In this document: piece after piece, positions 9,319 through 21,981 of the stretch | Layout: each line of letters opens with the position of its first letter | Position numbering within the stretch: position 1 is the first letter of the stretch | DNA from: Liolophura sinensis | Lineage: Eukaryota > Mollusca > Polyplacophora > Chitonida > Chitonidae | Assembly: GCF_032854445.1 (NCBI RefSeq) | Contig: NW_027018394.1 | Span: 1-31,432 of the forward strand | Direction of reading: 5' to 3' | Length of the DNA stretch: 31,432 bases | Notes under the pieces: generated by a model | What the model was told of the DNA's origin: nothing | What the model saw: the letters and a program-made list of their open reading frames with translations, nothing else | Databases searched by the model: none | Program-made: the position numbers and the translations under genes

Positions 9319-9868
9319 TTGAACACTGACCCACATCAATAAGGTGCCAAAAGATGCGCAATTGGGCCAGGCATCTCCAGCTGTTGAAAAATTGCAAATT
9401 TCCTTGGTTTCCATGGAGTAAGAGCCGTTGCTGGGCACGTGATCTTGACATCAATGATTATTCATTTGTGGCTACAGCCAAAAGTATTGGTCGGAGAGCA
9501 ACGCGGTTTGCACCATTCGATTTCTCGTCAAAAAATACGTCGGATTAGCCTCTTACCAGCAGCATTGGAACAGTTTTTCCACTTTTGGATTTTTGCCTGG
9601 TATTTTTTCTAATTGAAATCGGCTACATTAACTATGTACAATCGCGACTGGTCATTACTATATTCAACTTTTCATTATAAGTTATGTGCCCTTCGGTAGC
9701 CCAGACGACGTCAAATCTTTGGGCCAAGCCCATTTAACTCACCCAGCAAATGTCTTACTTCTAAGTCGAAGACAAACTCAATGTCTTTATCTACATGTAG
9801 AAAAACCAAACCATTTGTATATAAAAAAAACACAAGGTACTTGATACAGTCCGTTGTAAAAAGTACAA
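9319..9868 (+). repeat. Monomer 18, a/e transition
   Basis: In the a position of the cycle but with e markers (acaaactc, ttgatac). Private ccaaacc and gtccgttgta; the latter keeps a G-T wobble in the hairpin. Confidence 0.93.
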
Positions 9869-10418
9869 TTTAACACTGACCCACATCAATAAGGTGCCAA
9901 AAGATGCGCAATTGGGCCAGGCATCTCCAGCTGTTGAAAAATTGCAAATTTCCTTGGTTTCCATGGAGTTAGAGCAGTTGCTGGGCACGTGATCTTGATA
10001 TCAATGATTATTCATTTGTGGCTACAGCCAAAAGTATTGGTCGGAGAGCAACGCGGTTTGCACCATTCGATTTCTCGTCAAAAAATACGTCGGATTAGCC
10101 TCTTACCAGCAGCATTGGAACAGTTTTTCTACTTTTGGATTTTTGCCTGGTCTTTATGCTAACTGATTTCGGCTACATTAACTATGTACAATCGCGACTG
10201 GTCATTACTATATTCAACTTTTCATTATAAGTTATGTGCCCTTCGGTAGCCCAGACGACGTCAAATCTTTGGGCCAAGCCCATTTAACTCACCCAGCAAA
10301 TGTCTTACTTCTAAGTCGAAGACAAACTCAAAGTCTTTATCTACATGTAGAAAAACCACACCATTTGTATATAAAAAAAACACAAGGTACTTGATACAGT
10401 CCGCTGTAAAAAGGACAA
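9869..10418 (+). repeat. Junction unit f (unit 19) between HOR families
   Basis: Rare type with ctact, gtctttatgctaactg and atttcgg in S4, aaAgtc and agGaca, plus gagcAgtt and gaTatc, which otherwise mark types b and c. It lies where the a-b-c-d family ends. The only other f unit is 26402-26954, at the opposite family boundary. Confidence 0.85.
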
Positions 10419-10968
10419 TTGAACACTGACCCACATCAATAAGGTGCCAAAAGATGCGCAATTGGGCCAGGCATCTCCAGCTGTTGAAAAATTGCAAATT
10501 TCCTTGGTTTCCATGGAGTAAGAGCCGTTGCTGGGCACGTGATCTTGACATCAATGATTATTCATTTGTGGCTACAGCCAAAAGTATTGGTCGGAGAGCA
10601 ACGCGGTTTGCACCATTCGATTTCTCGTCAAAAAATACGTCGGATTAGCCTCTTACCAGCAGCATTGGAACAGTTTTTCCACTTTTGGATTTTTGCCTGG
10701 TATTTTTTCTAATTGAAATCGGCTACATTAACTATGTACAATCGCGACTGGTCATTACTATATTCAGCTTTTCATTATAAGTTATTTGCCCTTCGGTAGC
10801 CCAGACGACGTCAAATCTTTGGGCCAAGCCCATTTAACTCACCCAGCAAATGTCTTACTTCTAAGTCGAAGACAAACTCAATGTCTTTATCTACATGTAG
10901 AAAAACCACACCATTTGTATATAAAAAAAACACAAGGTACTTGATACAGTCCGCTGTAAAAAGTACAA
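10419..10968 (+). repeat. Monomer 20, type e
   Basis: ggtattttttctaattg, agcaaatg, acaaactc; private ttcagctt and gttatttgccc. Confidence 0.95.
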
Positions 10969-11518
10969 TTCAACACTGACCCACATCAATAAGGTGCCAA
11001 AAGATGCGCAATTGGGCCAGGCATCTCCAGCTGTTGAAAAATTGCAAATTTCCTTGGTTTCCATGGAGTAAGAGCCGTTGCTGGGCACGTGATCTTGACA
11101 TCAATGATTATTCATTTGTGGCTACAGCCAAAAGTATTGGTCGGAGAGCAACGCGGTTTGCACCATTCGATTTCTCGTCAAAGAATACGTCGGATTAGCC
11201 TCTTACCAGCAGCATTGGAACAGTTTTTCCACTTTTGGATTTTTGCCTGGTATTTTTTCTAATTGAAATCGGCTACATTAACTATGTACAATCGCGACTG
11301 GTCATTACTATATTCAACTTTTCATTATAAGTTATGTGCCCTTCGGTAGCCCAGACGACGTCAAATCTTTGGGCCAAGCCCATTTAACTCACCCAGCAAA
11401 TGTCTTACTTCTAAGTCGAAGACAAACTCAATGTCTTTATCTACATGTAGAAAAACCACACCATTTGTATATAAAAAAAACACAAGGTACTTGATACAGT
11501 CCGCTGTAAAAAGTACAA
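10969..11518 (+). repeat. Monomer 21, type e
   Basis: Starts with caattcaacac; private aaagaatacg. Confidence 0.95.
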
Positions 11519-12069
11519 TTGAACACTGACCCACATCAATAAGGTGCCAAAAGATGCGCAATTGGGCCAGGCATCTCCAGCTGTTGAAAAATTGCAAATT
11601 TCCTTGGTTTCCATGGAGTAAGAGCCGTTGCTGGGCACGTGATCTTGACATCAATGATTATTCATTTGTGGCTACAGCCAAAAGTATTGGTCGGAGAGCA
11701 ACGCGGTTTGCACCATTCGATTTCTCGTCAAAAAATACGTCGGATTAGCCTCTTACCAGCAGCATTGGAACAGTTTTTCCACTTTTGGATTTTTGCCTGG
11801 TATTTTTTCTAATTGAAATCGGCTACATTAACTATGTACAATCGCGACTGGTCATTACTATATTCAACTTTTCATTATAAGTTATGTGCCCTTCGGTAGC
11901 CCAGACGACGTCACATCTTTGGGCCAAGCCCATTTAACTCACCCAGCAAATGTCTTACTTCTAAGTCGAAGACAAACTCAATGTCTTTATCTACATGTAG
12001 AAAAACCACACCATTTCTATATAAAAAAAAACACAAGGTACTTGATACAGTCCGCTGTAAAAAGTACAA
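11519..12069 (+). repeat. Monomer 22, type e (cacatc)
   Basis: gtcacatc at 11911, private atttctatat, nine-A run. Counterpart of unit 31. Confidence 0.95.
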
Positions 12070-12620
12070 TTGAACACTGACCCACATCAATAAGGTGCCA
12101 AAAGATGCGCAATTGGGCCAGGCATCCCCAGCTGTTGAAAAATTGCAAATTTCCTTGGTTTCCATGGAGTAAGAGCCGTTGCTGGGCACGTGATCTTGAC
12201 ATCAATGATTATTCATTTGTGGCTACAGCCAAAAGTATTGGTCGGAGAGCAACGCGGTTTGCACCATTCGATTTCTCGTCAAAAAATACGTCGGATTAGC
12301 CTCTTACCAGCAGCATTGGAACAGTTTTTCCACTTTTGGATTTTTGCCAGGTCTTTTTTTCTAATTGAAATCGGCTACATTAACTATGTACAATCGCGAC
12401 TGGTCATTACTATATTCAACTTTTCATTATAAGTTATGTGGCCTTCGGTAGCCCAGACGACGTCAAATCTTTGGGCCAAGCCCATTTAACTCACCCAGCA
12501 AATGTCTTACTTCTAAGTCGAAGACAAACTCAATGTCTTTATCTATATGTAGAAAAACCACACCATTTGTATATAAAAAAAACACAAGTTACTTGATACA
12601 GTCCGCTGTAAAAAGTACAA
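12070..12620 (+). repeat. Monomer 23, type g
   Basis: gcatcccc, aggtctttttttctaattg, gtggcc, ctatatgtag, cacaagttac. Counterpart of unit 32. Confidence 0.95.
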
Positions 12621-13170
12621 TTGAACACTGACCCACATCAATAAGGTGCCAAAAGATGCGCAATTGGGCCAGGCATCTCCAGCTGTTGAAAAATTGCAAA
12701 TTTCCTTGGTTTCCATGGAGTAAGAGCCGTTGCTGGGCACGTGATCTTGACATCAATGATTATTCATTTGTGGCTACAGCCAACAGTATTGGTCGGAGAG
12801 CAACGCGGTTTGCACCATTCGATTTCTCGTCAAAAAATACGTCGGATTAGCCTCTTACCAGCAGCATTGGAACAGTTTTTCTACTTTTGGATTTTTGCCT
12901 GGTCTTTTTGCGAATTGAAGTCGGCTACATTAACTATGTACAATCGCGACTGGTCATTACTATATTCAACTTTTCATTATAAGTTATGTGCCCTTCGGTA
13001 GCCCAGACGACGTCAAATCTTTGGGCCAAGCCCATTTAACTCACCCAGCAAATGTCTTACTTCTAAGTCGAAGACAAACTCAATGTCTTTATCTACATGT
13101 AGAAAAACCACACCATTTGTACATAAAAAAAACACAAGGTACTTGATACAGTCCGCTGTAAAAAGGACAA
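12621..13170 (+). repeat. Monomer 24, type h
   Basis: ccaacagtatt, ctact, gtctttttgcgaattga with gaagtcgg, tgtacataa, aggaca. Confidence 0.95.
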
Positions 13171-13720
13171 TTGCACACTGACCCACATCAATAAGGTGCC
13201 AAAAGATGCGCAATTGGGCCAGGCATCCCCAGCTGTTGAAAAATTGCAAATTTCCTTGGTTTCCATGGAGTAAGAGCCGTTGCTGGGCACGTGATCTTGA
13301 CATCAATGATTATTCATTTGTGGCTACAGCCAAAATTATTGGTCGGAGAGCAACGCGGTTTGCACCATTCGATTTCTCGTCAAAAAATACGTCGGATTAG
13401 CCTCTTACCAGCAGCATTGGAACAGTTTTTCTACTTTTGGATTTTTGCCTGGTATTTTTTCTAATTGAAATCGGCTACATTAACTATGTACAATCGCGAC
13501 TGGTCATTACTATATTCAACTTTTCATTATAAGTTATGTGCCCTTCGGTAGCCCAGACGACGTCAAATCTTTGGGCCAAGCCCATTTAACTCACCCAGCA
13601 AATGTCTTACTTCTAAGTCGAAGACAATCTCAAAGTCTTTATCTACATGTAGAAAAACCACACCATTTGTATATAAAAAAAACACAAGGTACTTGATACA
13701 GTCCGCTGTAAAAAGTACAA
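13171..13720 (+). repeat. Monomer 25, type i
   Basis: Starts ttgcacactg; gcatcccc, aaaattatt, ctact, acaatctcaaagtc. Confidence 0.95.
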
Positions 13721-14271
13721 TTGAACACTGACCCACATCAATAAGGTGCCAAAAGATGCGCAATTGGGCCAGGCATCTCCAGCTGTTGAAAAATTGCAAA
13801 TTTCCTTGGTTTCCATGGAGTAAGAGCCGTTGCTGGGCACGTGATCTTGACATCAATGATTATTCATTTGTGGCTACAGCCAAAAGTATTGGTCGGAGAG
13901 CAACGCGGTTTGCACCATTCGATTTCTCGTCAAAAAATACGTCGGATTAGCCTCTTACCAGCAGCATTGGAACAGTTTTTCCACTTTTGGATTTTTGCCA
14001 GGTCTTTTTTTCTAATTGAAATCGGCTACATTAACTATGTACAATCGCGACTGGTCATTACTATATTCAACTTTTCATTATAAGTTATGTGGCCTTCGGT
14101 AGCCCAGACGACGTCAAATCTTTGGGCCAAGCCCATTTAACTCACCCAGCAAATGTCTTACTTCTAAGTCGAAGACAAACTCAATGTCTTTATCTACATG
14201 TAGAAAAACCACACCATTTGTATATAAAAAAAACACAAGGTACTTGATACAGTCCGCTGTAAAAAGTACAA
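13721..14271 (+). repeat. Monomer 26, type g
   Basis: aggtctttttttctaattg, gtggcc, agcaaatg. Confidence 0.95.
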
Positions 14272-14820
14272 TTGAACACTGACCCACATCAATAAGGTGC
14301 CAAAAGATGCGCAATTGGGTCAGGCATCTCCAGCTGTTGAAAAATTGCAAATTTCCTTGGTTTCCATGGAGTAAGAGCCGTTGCTGGGCACGTGATCTTG
14401 ACATCAATGATTATTCATTTGTGGCTACAGCCAAAAGTATTGGTCGGAGAGCAACGCGGTTTGCACCATTCGATTTCTCGTCAAAAAATACGTCGGATTA
14501 GCCTCTTACCAGCAGAATTGGAACAGTTTTTCCACTTTTGGATTTTTGCCTGGTATTTTTTCTAATTGAAATCGGCTACATTAACTATGTACAATCGCGA
14601 CTGGTCATTACTATATTCAACTTTTCATTATAAGTTATGTGCCCTTCGGTAGCCCAGACGACGTCAAATCTTTGGGCCAAGCCCATTTAACTCACCCAGC
14701 AAATGTCTTACTTCTAAGTCGAAGACAAACTCAATGTCTTTATCTACATGTAGAAAAACCACACCATTTGTATATAAAAAAACACAAGGTACTTGATACA
14801 GTCCGCTGTAAAAAGTACAA
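14272..14820 (+). repeat. Monomer 27, type e
   Basis: Private gggtcagg and agcagaattgg; seven-A run. Confidence 0.95.
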
Positions 14821-15370
14821 TTGAACACTGACCCACATCAATAAGGTGCCAAAAGATGCGCAATTGGGCCAGGCATCTCCAGCTGTTGAAAAATTGCAAA
14901 TTTCCTTGGTTTCCATGGAGTAAGAGCCGTTGCTGGGCACGTGATCTTGACATCAATGATTATTCATTTGTGGCTACAGCCAAAAGTGTTGGTCGGAGAG
15001 CAACGCGGTTTGCACCATTCGATTTCTCGTCAAAAAATACGTCGGATTAGCCTCTTACCAGCAGCATTGGAACAGTTTTTCTACTTTTGGATTTTTGCCT
15101 GGTATTTTGTCTAATTGAAATCGGCTACACTAACTATGTACAATCGCGACTGGTCATTACTATATTCAACTTTTCATTATAAGTTATGTGCCCTTCGGTA
15201 GCCCAGACGACGTCAAATCTTTGGGCCAAGCCTATTTAACTCACCCAGCAAATGTCTTACTTCTAAGTCGAAGACAAACTCAAAGTCTTTATCTACATGT
15301 AGAAAAACCACACCATTTGTATATAAAAAAAACACAAGGTACTTGATACAGTCCGCTGTAAAAAGGACAA
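14821..15370 (+). repeat. Monomer 28, type j
   Basis: ctact, tattttgtctaattg, aaagtc, aggaca; private agtgttgg, ctacactaac, cctattt. Counterpart of unit 35. Confidence 0.95.
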
Positions 15371-15920
15371 TTGAACACTGACCCACATCAATAAGGTGCC
15401 AAAAGATGCGCAATTGGGCCAGGCATCCCCAGCTGTTGAAAAATTGCAAATTTCCTTGGTTTCCATGGAGTAAGAGCCGTTGCTGGGCATGTGATCTTGA
15501 CATCAATGATTATTCATTTGTGGCTACAGCCAAAATTATTGGTCGGAGAGCAACGCGGTTTGCACCATTCGATTTCTCGTCAAAAAATACGTCGGATTAG
15601 CCTCTTACCAGCAGCATTGGAACAGTTTTTCCACTTTTGGATTTTTGCCTGGTATTTTTTCTAATTGAAATCGGCTACATTAACTATGTACAATCGCGAC
15701 TGGTCATTACTATATTCAACTTTTCATTATAAGTTATGTGCCCTTCGGTAGCCCAGACGACGTCAAATCTTTGGGCCAAGCCCATTTAACTCACCCAGCA
15801 GTTGTCTTACTTCTAAGTCGAAGACAAACTCAATGTCTTTATCTACATGTAGAAAAACCACACCATTTGTATATAAAAAAAACACAAGGTACTTGATACA
15901 GTCCGCTGTAAAAAGTACAA
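15371..15920 (+). repeat. Monomer 29, type i
   Basis: gcatcccc, aaaattatt, agcagttg; CACGTG lost (gggcatgtg). Counterpart of unit 36. Confidence 0.95.
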
Positions 15921-16470
15921 TTGAACACTGACCCACATCAATAAGGTGCCAAAAGATGCGCAATTGGGCCAGGCATCTCCAGCTGTTGAAAAATTGCAAA
16001 TTTCCTTGGTTTCCATGGAGTAAGAGCCGTTGCTGGGCACGTGATCTTGACATCAATGATTATTCATTTGTGGCTACAGCCAAAAGAATTGGTCGGAGAG
16101 CAACGCGGTTTGCACCATTCGATTTCTCGTCAAAAAATACGTCGGATTAGCCTCTTACCAGCAGCATTGGAACAGTTTTTCCACTTTTGGATTTTTGCCA
16201 GGTCTTTTTGCGAATTGAAATCGGCTACATTAACTATGTACAATCGCGACTGGTCATTACTATATTCAACTTTTCATTATAAGTTATGTGCCCTTCGGTA
16301 GCCCAGACGACGTCAAATCTTTGGGCCAAGCCCATTTAACTCACCCAGCAGTTGTCTTACTTCTAAGTCGAAGACAAACTCAATGTCTTTATCTACATGT
16401 AGAAAAACCACACCATTTGTATATAAAAAAAACACAAGGTACTTGATACAGTCCGCTGTAAAAAGGACAA
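15921..16470 (+). repeat. Monomer 30, g/h chimera
   Basis: ccagg as in g joined to gtctttttgcgaattga as in h; aaaagaattgg, agcagttg, aggaca. Confidence 0.93.
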
Positions 16471-17021
16471 TTGAACACTGACCCACATCAATAAGGTGCC
16501 AAAAGATGCGCAATTGGGCCAGGCATCCCCAGCTGTTGAAAAATTGCAAATTTCCTTGGTTTCCATGGAGTAAGAGCCGTTGCTGGGCACGTGATCTTGA
16601 CATCAATGATTATTCATTTGTGGCTACAGCCAAAAGTATTGGTCGGAGAGCAACGCGGTTTGCACCATTCGATTTCTCGTCAAAAAATACGTCGGATTAG
16701 ACTCTTACCAGCAGCATTGGAACAGTTTTTCTACTTTTGGATTTTTGCCTGGTATTTTTTCTAATTGAAATCGGCTACATTAACTATGTACAATCGCGAC
16801 TGGTCATTACTATATTCAACTTTTCATTATAAGTTATGTGCCCTTCGGTAGCCCAGACGACGTCACATCTTTGGGCCAAGCCCATTTAACTCACCCAGCA
16901 AATGTCTTACTTCTAAGTCGAAGACAAACTCAATGTCTTTATCTACATGTAGAAAAACCACACCATTTGTATATAAAAAAAAACACAAGGTACTTGATAC
17001 AGTCCGCTGTAAAAAGTACAA
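16471..17021 (+). repeat. Monomer 31, i/e chimera (cacatc)
   Basis: gcatcccc and ctact, then gtcacatc and nine-A run; private ggattagactc. Confidence 0.93.
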
Positions 17022-17572
17022 TTGAACACTGACCCACATCAATAAGGTGCCAAAAGATGCGCAATTGGGCCAGGCATCTCCAGCTGTTGAAAAATTGCAA
17101 ATTTCCTTGGTTTCCATGGAGTAAGAGCCGTTGCTGGGCACGTGATCTTGACATCAATGATTATTCATTTGTGGCTACAGCCAAAAGTATTGGTCGGAGA
17201 GCAACGCGGTTTGCACCATTCGATTTCTCGTCAAAAAATACGTCGGATTAGCCTCTTACCAGCAGCATTGGAACAGTTTTTCCACTTTTGGATTTTTGCC
17301 AGGTCTTTTTTTCTAATTGAAATCGGCTACATTAACTATGTACCATCGCGACTGGTCATTACTATATTCAACTTTTCATTATAAGTTATGTGGCCTTCGG
17401 TAGCCCAGACGACGTCAAATCTTTGGGCCAAGCCCATTTAACTCACCCAGCAAATGTCTTACTTCTAAGTCGAAGACAAACTCAATGTCTTTATCTACAT
17501 GTAGAAAAACCACACCATTTGTATATAAAAAAAACACAAGTTACTTGATACAGTCCGCTGTAAAAAGTACAA
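17022..17572 (+). repeat. Monomer 32, type g
   Basis: aggtctttttttctaattg, gtggcc, cacaagttac; private gtaccatcg. Confidence 0.95.
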
Positions 17573-18122
17573 TTGAACACTGACCCACATCAATAAGGTG
17601 CCAAAAGATGCGCAATTGGGCCAGGCATCTCCAGCTGTTGAAAAATTGCAAATTTCCTTGGTTTCCATGGAGTAAGAGCCGTTGCTGGGCACGTGATCTT
17701 GACATCAATGATTATTCATTTGTGGCTACAGCCAAAAGTATTGGTCGGAGAGCAACGCGGTTTGCACCATTCGATTTCTCGTCAAAAAATACGTCGGATT
17801 AGCCTCTTACCAGCAGCATTGGAACAGTTTTACTACTTTTGGATTTTTGCCTGGTATTTTTTATAATTGAAATCGGCTACATTAACTATGTACAATCGCG
17901 ACTGGTCATTACTATATTCAACTTTTCATTATAAGTTATGTGCCCTTCGGTAGCCCAGACGACGTCAAATCTTTGGGCCAAGCCCATTTAACTCACCCAG
18001 CAAATGTCTTACTTCTAAGTCGAAGACAATCTCAAAGTCTTTATCTACATGTAGAAAAACCACACCATTTGTATATAAAAAAAACACAAGGTACTTGATA
18101 CAGTCCGCTGTAAAAAGTACAA
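17573..18122 (+). repeat. Monomer 33, recombinant of 24-like and 25-like units
   Basis: ttttactact and ttttttataattg are private; the end carries acaatctcaaagtc as in unit 25, while its left junction matches the 23/24 junction. Confidence 0.9.
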
Positions 18123-18673
18123 TTGAACACTGACCCACATCAATAAGGTGCCAAAAGATGCGCAATTGGGCCAGGCATCTCCAGCTGTTGAAAAATTGCA
18201 AATTTCCTTGGTTTCCATGGAGTAAGAGCCGTTGCTGGGCACGTGATCTTGACATCAATGATTATTCATTTGTGGCTACAGCCAAAAGTATTGGTCGGAG
18301 AGCAACGCGGTTTGCACCATTCGATTTCTCGTCAAAAAATACGTCGGATTAGCCTCTTACCAGCAGCATTGGAACAGTTTTTCCACTTTTGGATTTTTGC
18401 CAGGTCTTTTTTTCTAATTGAAATCGGCTACATTAACTATGTACAATCGCGACTGGTCATTACTATATTCAACTTTTCATTATAAGTTATGTGCCCTTCG
18501 GTAGCCCAGACGACGTCAAATCTTTGGGCCAAGCCCATTTAACTCACCCAGCAAATGTCTTACTTCTAAGTCGAAGACAAACTCAATGTCTTTATCTACA
18601 TGTAGAAAAACCACACCATTTGTATATAAAAAAAACACAAGGTACTTGATACAGTCCGCTGTAAAAAGTACAA
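18123..18673 (+). repeat. Monomer 34, recombinant of 26-like and 27-like units
   Basis: aggtctttttttctaattg as in g, but gtgccc rather than gtggcc. Confidence 0.9.
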
Positions 18674-19223
18674 TTGAACACTGACCCACATCAATAAGGT
18701 GCCAAAAGATGCGCAATTGGGCCAGGCATCTCCAGCTGTTGAAAAATTGCAAATTTCCTTGGTTTCCATGGAGTAAGAGCCGTTGCTGGGCACGTGATCT
18801 TGACATCAATGATTATTCATTTGTGGCTACAGCCAAAAGTATTGGTCGGAGAGCAACGCGGTTTGCACCATTCGATTTCTCGTCAAAAAATACGTCGGAT
18901 TAGCCTCTTACCAGCAGCATTGGAACAGTTTTTCTACTTTTGGATTTTTGCCTGTTATTTTGTCTAATTGAAATCGGCTACATTAACTATGTACAATCGC
19001 GACTGGTCATTACTATATTCAACTTTTCATTAGAAGTTATGTGCCCTTCGGTAGCCCAGACGACGTCAAATCTTTGGGCCAAGCCCATTTAACTCACCCA
19101 GCAAATGTCTTACTTCTAAGTCGAAGACAAACTCAAAGTCTTTATCTACATGTAGAAAAACCACACCATTTGTATATAAAAAAAACACAAGGTACTTGAT
19201 ACAGTCCGCTGTAAAAAGGACAA
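18674..19223 (+). repeat. Monomer 35, type j
   Basis: ctact, tattttgtctaattg, aaagtc, aggaca; private cctgttatt and cattagaag. Confidence 0.95.
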
Positions 19224-19772
19224 TTGAACACTGACCCACATCAATAAGGTGCCAAAAGATGCGCAATTGGGCCAGGCATCCCCAGCTGTTGAAAAATTGC
19301 AAATTTCCTTGGTTTCCATGGAGTAAGAGCCGTTGCTGGGCACGTGATCTTGACATCAATGATTATTCATTTGTGGCTACAGCCAAAATTATTGGTCGGA
19401 GAGCAACGCGGTTTGCACCATTCGATTTCTCGTCAAAAAATACGTCGGATTAGCCTCTTACCAGCAGCATTGGAACAGTTTTTCCACTTTTGGATTTTTG
19501 CCTGGTATTTTTTCTAATTGAAATCGGCTACATTAACTATGTACAATCGCGACTGGTCATTACTATATTCAACTTTTCATTATAAGTTATGTGCCCTTCG
19601 GTAGCCCAGACGACGTCAAATCTTTGGGCCAAGCCCATTTAACTCACCCAGCAAATGTCTTACTTCTAAGTCGAAGACAAACTCAAAGTCTTTATCTACA
19701 TGTAGAAAAACCACACCATTTGTATATAAAAAAACACAAGGTACTTGATACAGTCCGCTGTAAAAAGTACAA
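19224..19772 (+). repeat. Monomer 36, type i
   Basis: gcatcccc, aaaattatt, agcaaatg, aaagtc, seven-A run. Confidence 0.95.
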
Positions 19773-20322
19773 TTGAACACTGACCCACATCAATAAGGTG
19801 CCAAAAGATGCGCAATTGGGCCAGGCATCTCCAGCTGTTGAAAAATTGCAAATTTCCTTGGTTTCCATGGAGTAAGAGCCGTTGCTGGGCACGTGATCTT
19901 GACATCAATGATTATTCATTTGTGGCTACAGCCAAAAGTATTGGTCGGAGAGCAACGCGGTTTGCACCATTCGATTTCTCGTCAAAAAATACGTCGGATT
20001 AGCCTCTTACCAGCAGCATTGGAACAGTTTTTCCACTTTTGGATTTTTGCCAGGTCTTTTTTTCTAATTGAAATCGGCTACATTAACTATGTACAATCGC
20101 GACTGGTCATTACTATATTCAACTTTTCATTATAAGTTATGTGGCCTTCGGTAGCCAAGACGACGTCAAATCTTTGGGCCAAGCCCATTTAACTCACCCA
20201 GCAAATGTCTTACTTCTAAGTCGAAGACAAACTCAATGTCTTTATCTACATGTAGAAAAACACACCATTTGTATATAAAAAAAACACAAGGTACTTGATA
20301 CAGTCCGCTGTAAAAAGTACAA
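19773..20322 (+). repeat. Monomer 37, type g
   Basis: aggtctttttttctaattg, gtggcc, private gtagccaag. The first stray indel of the right segment is near 20258. Confidence 0.94.
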
Positions 20323-20875
20323 TTGAACACTGACCCACATCAATAAGGTGCCAAAAGATGCGCAATTGGCCAGGCATCTCCAGCTGTTGAAAAATTGCAA
20401 ATTTCATTGGTTTCCATGGAGTAAGAGCCGTTGCTGGGCACGTGGATCTTGACATCAATGATTATTCATTTGTGGCTACAGCCAAAAGTATTGGTCGGAG
20501 AGCAACCGCGGTTTGCACCATTCGATTTCTCGTCAAAAAATACGTCGGATTAGCCTCATACCAGCAGCATTGGAACAGTTTTTCTACTTTTGGGATTTTT
20601 GCCTGGTCTTTTTGCGAATTGAAATCGGCTACATTAACTATGTACAATCGCGACTGGTCATTACTATATTCAACTTTTCATTATAAGTTATGTGCCCTTC
20701 GGTAGCCCAGACGACGTCAAATCTTTGGGCCAAGCCCATTTAACTCACCCAGCAGTTGTCTTACTTCTAAGTCGAAGACAAAACTCAATGTCTTTATCTA
20801 CATGTAGAAAAACCACACCATTTGTATATAAAAAAAACACAAGGTACTTGATACAGTCCGCTGTAAAAAGTACAA
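20323..20875 (+). repeat. Monomer 38, type h
   Basis: atttcattgg, cctcatacc, ctact, gtctttttgcgaattga, agcagttg. Pairs with unit 43. Confidence 0.93.
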
Positions 20876-21430
20876 TTGAACACTGACCCACATCAATAAA
20901 GGTGCCAAAAGATGCGCAATTGGGCCAGGCATCTCCAGCTGTTGAAAAATTGCAATTTCCATGGTTTCCATGGAGTAAGAGCCGTTTGCTGGGCACGTGA
21001 TCTTGACATCAATGATTATTCATTTGTGGCTACAGCCAAAAGTATTGGTCGGAGAGCAACGCGGTTTGCACCATTCGATTTCTCGTCAAAAAATACGTCG
21101 GATTAGCCTCTTACCAGCAGCATTGGAACAGTTTTTCCACTTTTGGATTTTGCCAGGTCTTTTTTTCTAATTGAAATCGGCTACATTAACTATGTACAAT
21201 CGCGACTGTCATTACTATATTCAACTTTTCATTATAAGTTATGTGGCCTTCGGGTAGCCCAGACGACGTCAAAATCTTTGGGCCAAGCCCATTTAACTCA
21301 CCCAGCAAATGTCTTACTTCTAAGTCCGAAGACAAACTCAAAGTCTTTATCTACATGTAGAAAAACCACACCATTTGTATATAAAAAAAAACACAAGGTA
21401 CATGATACAGTCCGCTGTAAAAAAGTACAA
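20876..21430 (+). repeat. Monomer 39, type g
   Basis: aggtctttttttctaattg, gtggcc, aaagtc, tacatgatac. Pairs with unit 44. Confidence 0.93.
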
Positions 21431-21981
21431 TTGAACACTGACCCACATCAATAAGGTGCCAAAAGATGCGCAATTGGGCCAGGCATCTCCAGCTGTTGAA
21501 AAATTGCAAATTTCTTGGTTTCCATGGAGTAAGAGCCGTTGCTGGGCACGTGATCTTGACATCAATGATTATTCATTTGTGGCTACAGCCAAAAAGTATT
21601 GTCGGAGAGCAACGCGGTTTGCACCATTCGATTTCTCGTCAAAAAAATACGTCGGATTAGCCTCTTACCAGCAGCATTGGAACAGTTTTTTCCACTTTTG
21701 GATTTTTGCATGGTATTTTTTCTAATTGAAATCGCTACATTAACTATGTACAATCGCGACTGGTCATTACTATATTCAACTTTTCATTATAAGTTATGTG
21801 CCCTTCGGTAGCCCAGACGACGTCAAATCTTTGGGCCAAGCCCATTTAACTCACCCAGCAAATGTCTTACTTCTAAGTCGAAGACAAACTCAATGTCTTT
21901 ATCTACATGTAGAAAAACCACACCATTTGTATATAAAAAAAAACACAAGGTACTTGATACAGTCCGCTGTAAAAAGTACAA
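21431..21981 (+). repeat. Monomer 40, type e
   Basis: tgcatggtatt (private A), agcaaatg, aatgtc. Pairs with unit 45. Confidence 0.93.

Larger units (their letters stand above)
1..9868 (+). repeat. Domain 1: four-unit HOR family (types a-b-c-d, ~2.2 kb)
   Basis: Type order by unit: 1 c, 2 a, 3 b, 4 c, 5 d, 6 a, 7 a, 8 b, 9 c, 10 d, 11 a, 12 b, 13 c, 14 d, 15 a, 16 b, 17 d, 18 a/e. The cycle a-b-c-d is complete in 552-2739, 3289-5467 and 5468-7667. Unit 1 is a c without a following d; unit 6 is an extra a; block 15-17 has lost its c. Such losses and gains of whole units are expected from unequal exchange in register with the 550-bp unit. Confidence 0.9.
11519..16470 (+). repeat. Nine-unit segment, copy 1 (units 22-30)
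   Basis: Order: cacatc unit, g with cacaagTtac, h, i-like with acaatctcaaagtc, g, e, j, i, g/h chimera. Units 31-32 repeat units 22-23 at an exact offset of 4952 bp. Confidence 0.8.
16471..19772 (+). repeat. Nine-unit segment, copy 2, shortened (units 31-36)
   Basis: The offset to copy 1 steps from 4952 bp (units 31-32, start of 33) to 4402 bp (end of 33, start of 34) to 3853 bp (units 35-36). Each step is one 550-bp unit, so two units were lost, inside unit 33 (fusing 24-like to 25-like) and inside unit 34 (fusing 26-like to 27-like). Confidence 0.78.
4184..20254. other. Clean segment of the array
   Basis: Periods are 549-551 bp for about 29 consecutive units. Nearly all departures come from recurring variants (extra T in g units, A-run length). 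Differences are substitutions, so this part can be used for evolutionary inference. Confidence 0.7.

Noticed and set aside
12012-12040. A-run length differences as separate microsatellite loci
   Set aside because: They are the same S10 site of the monomer in different copies, partly type-linked and partly sequencing noise.
20890-20900. AATAAA polyadenylation signal
   Set aside because: Seen only where an extra A was inserted in unit 39 (caataaagg); the consensus is caataagg.
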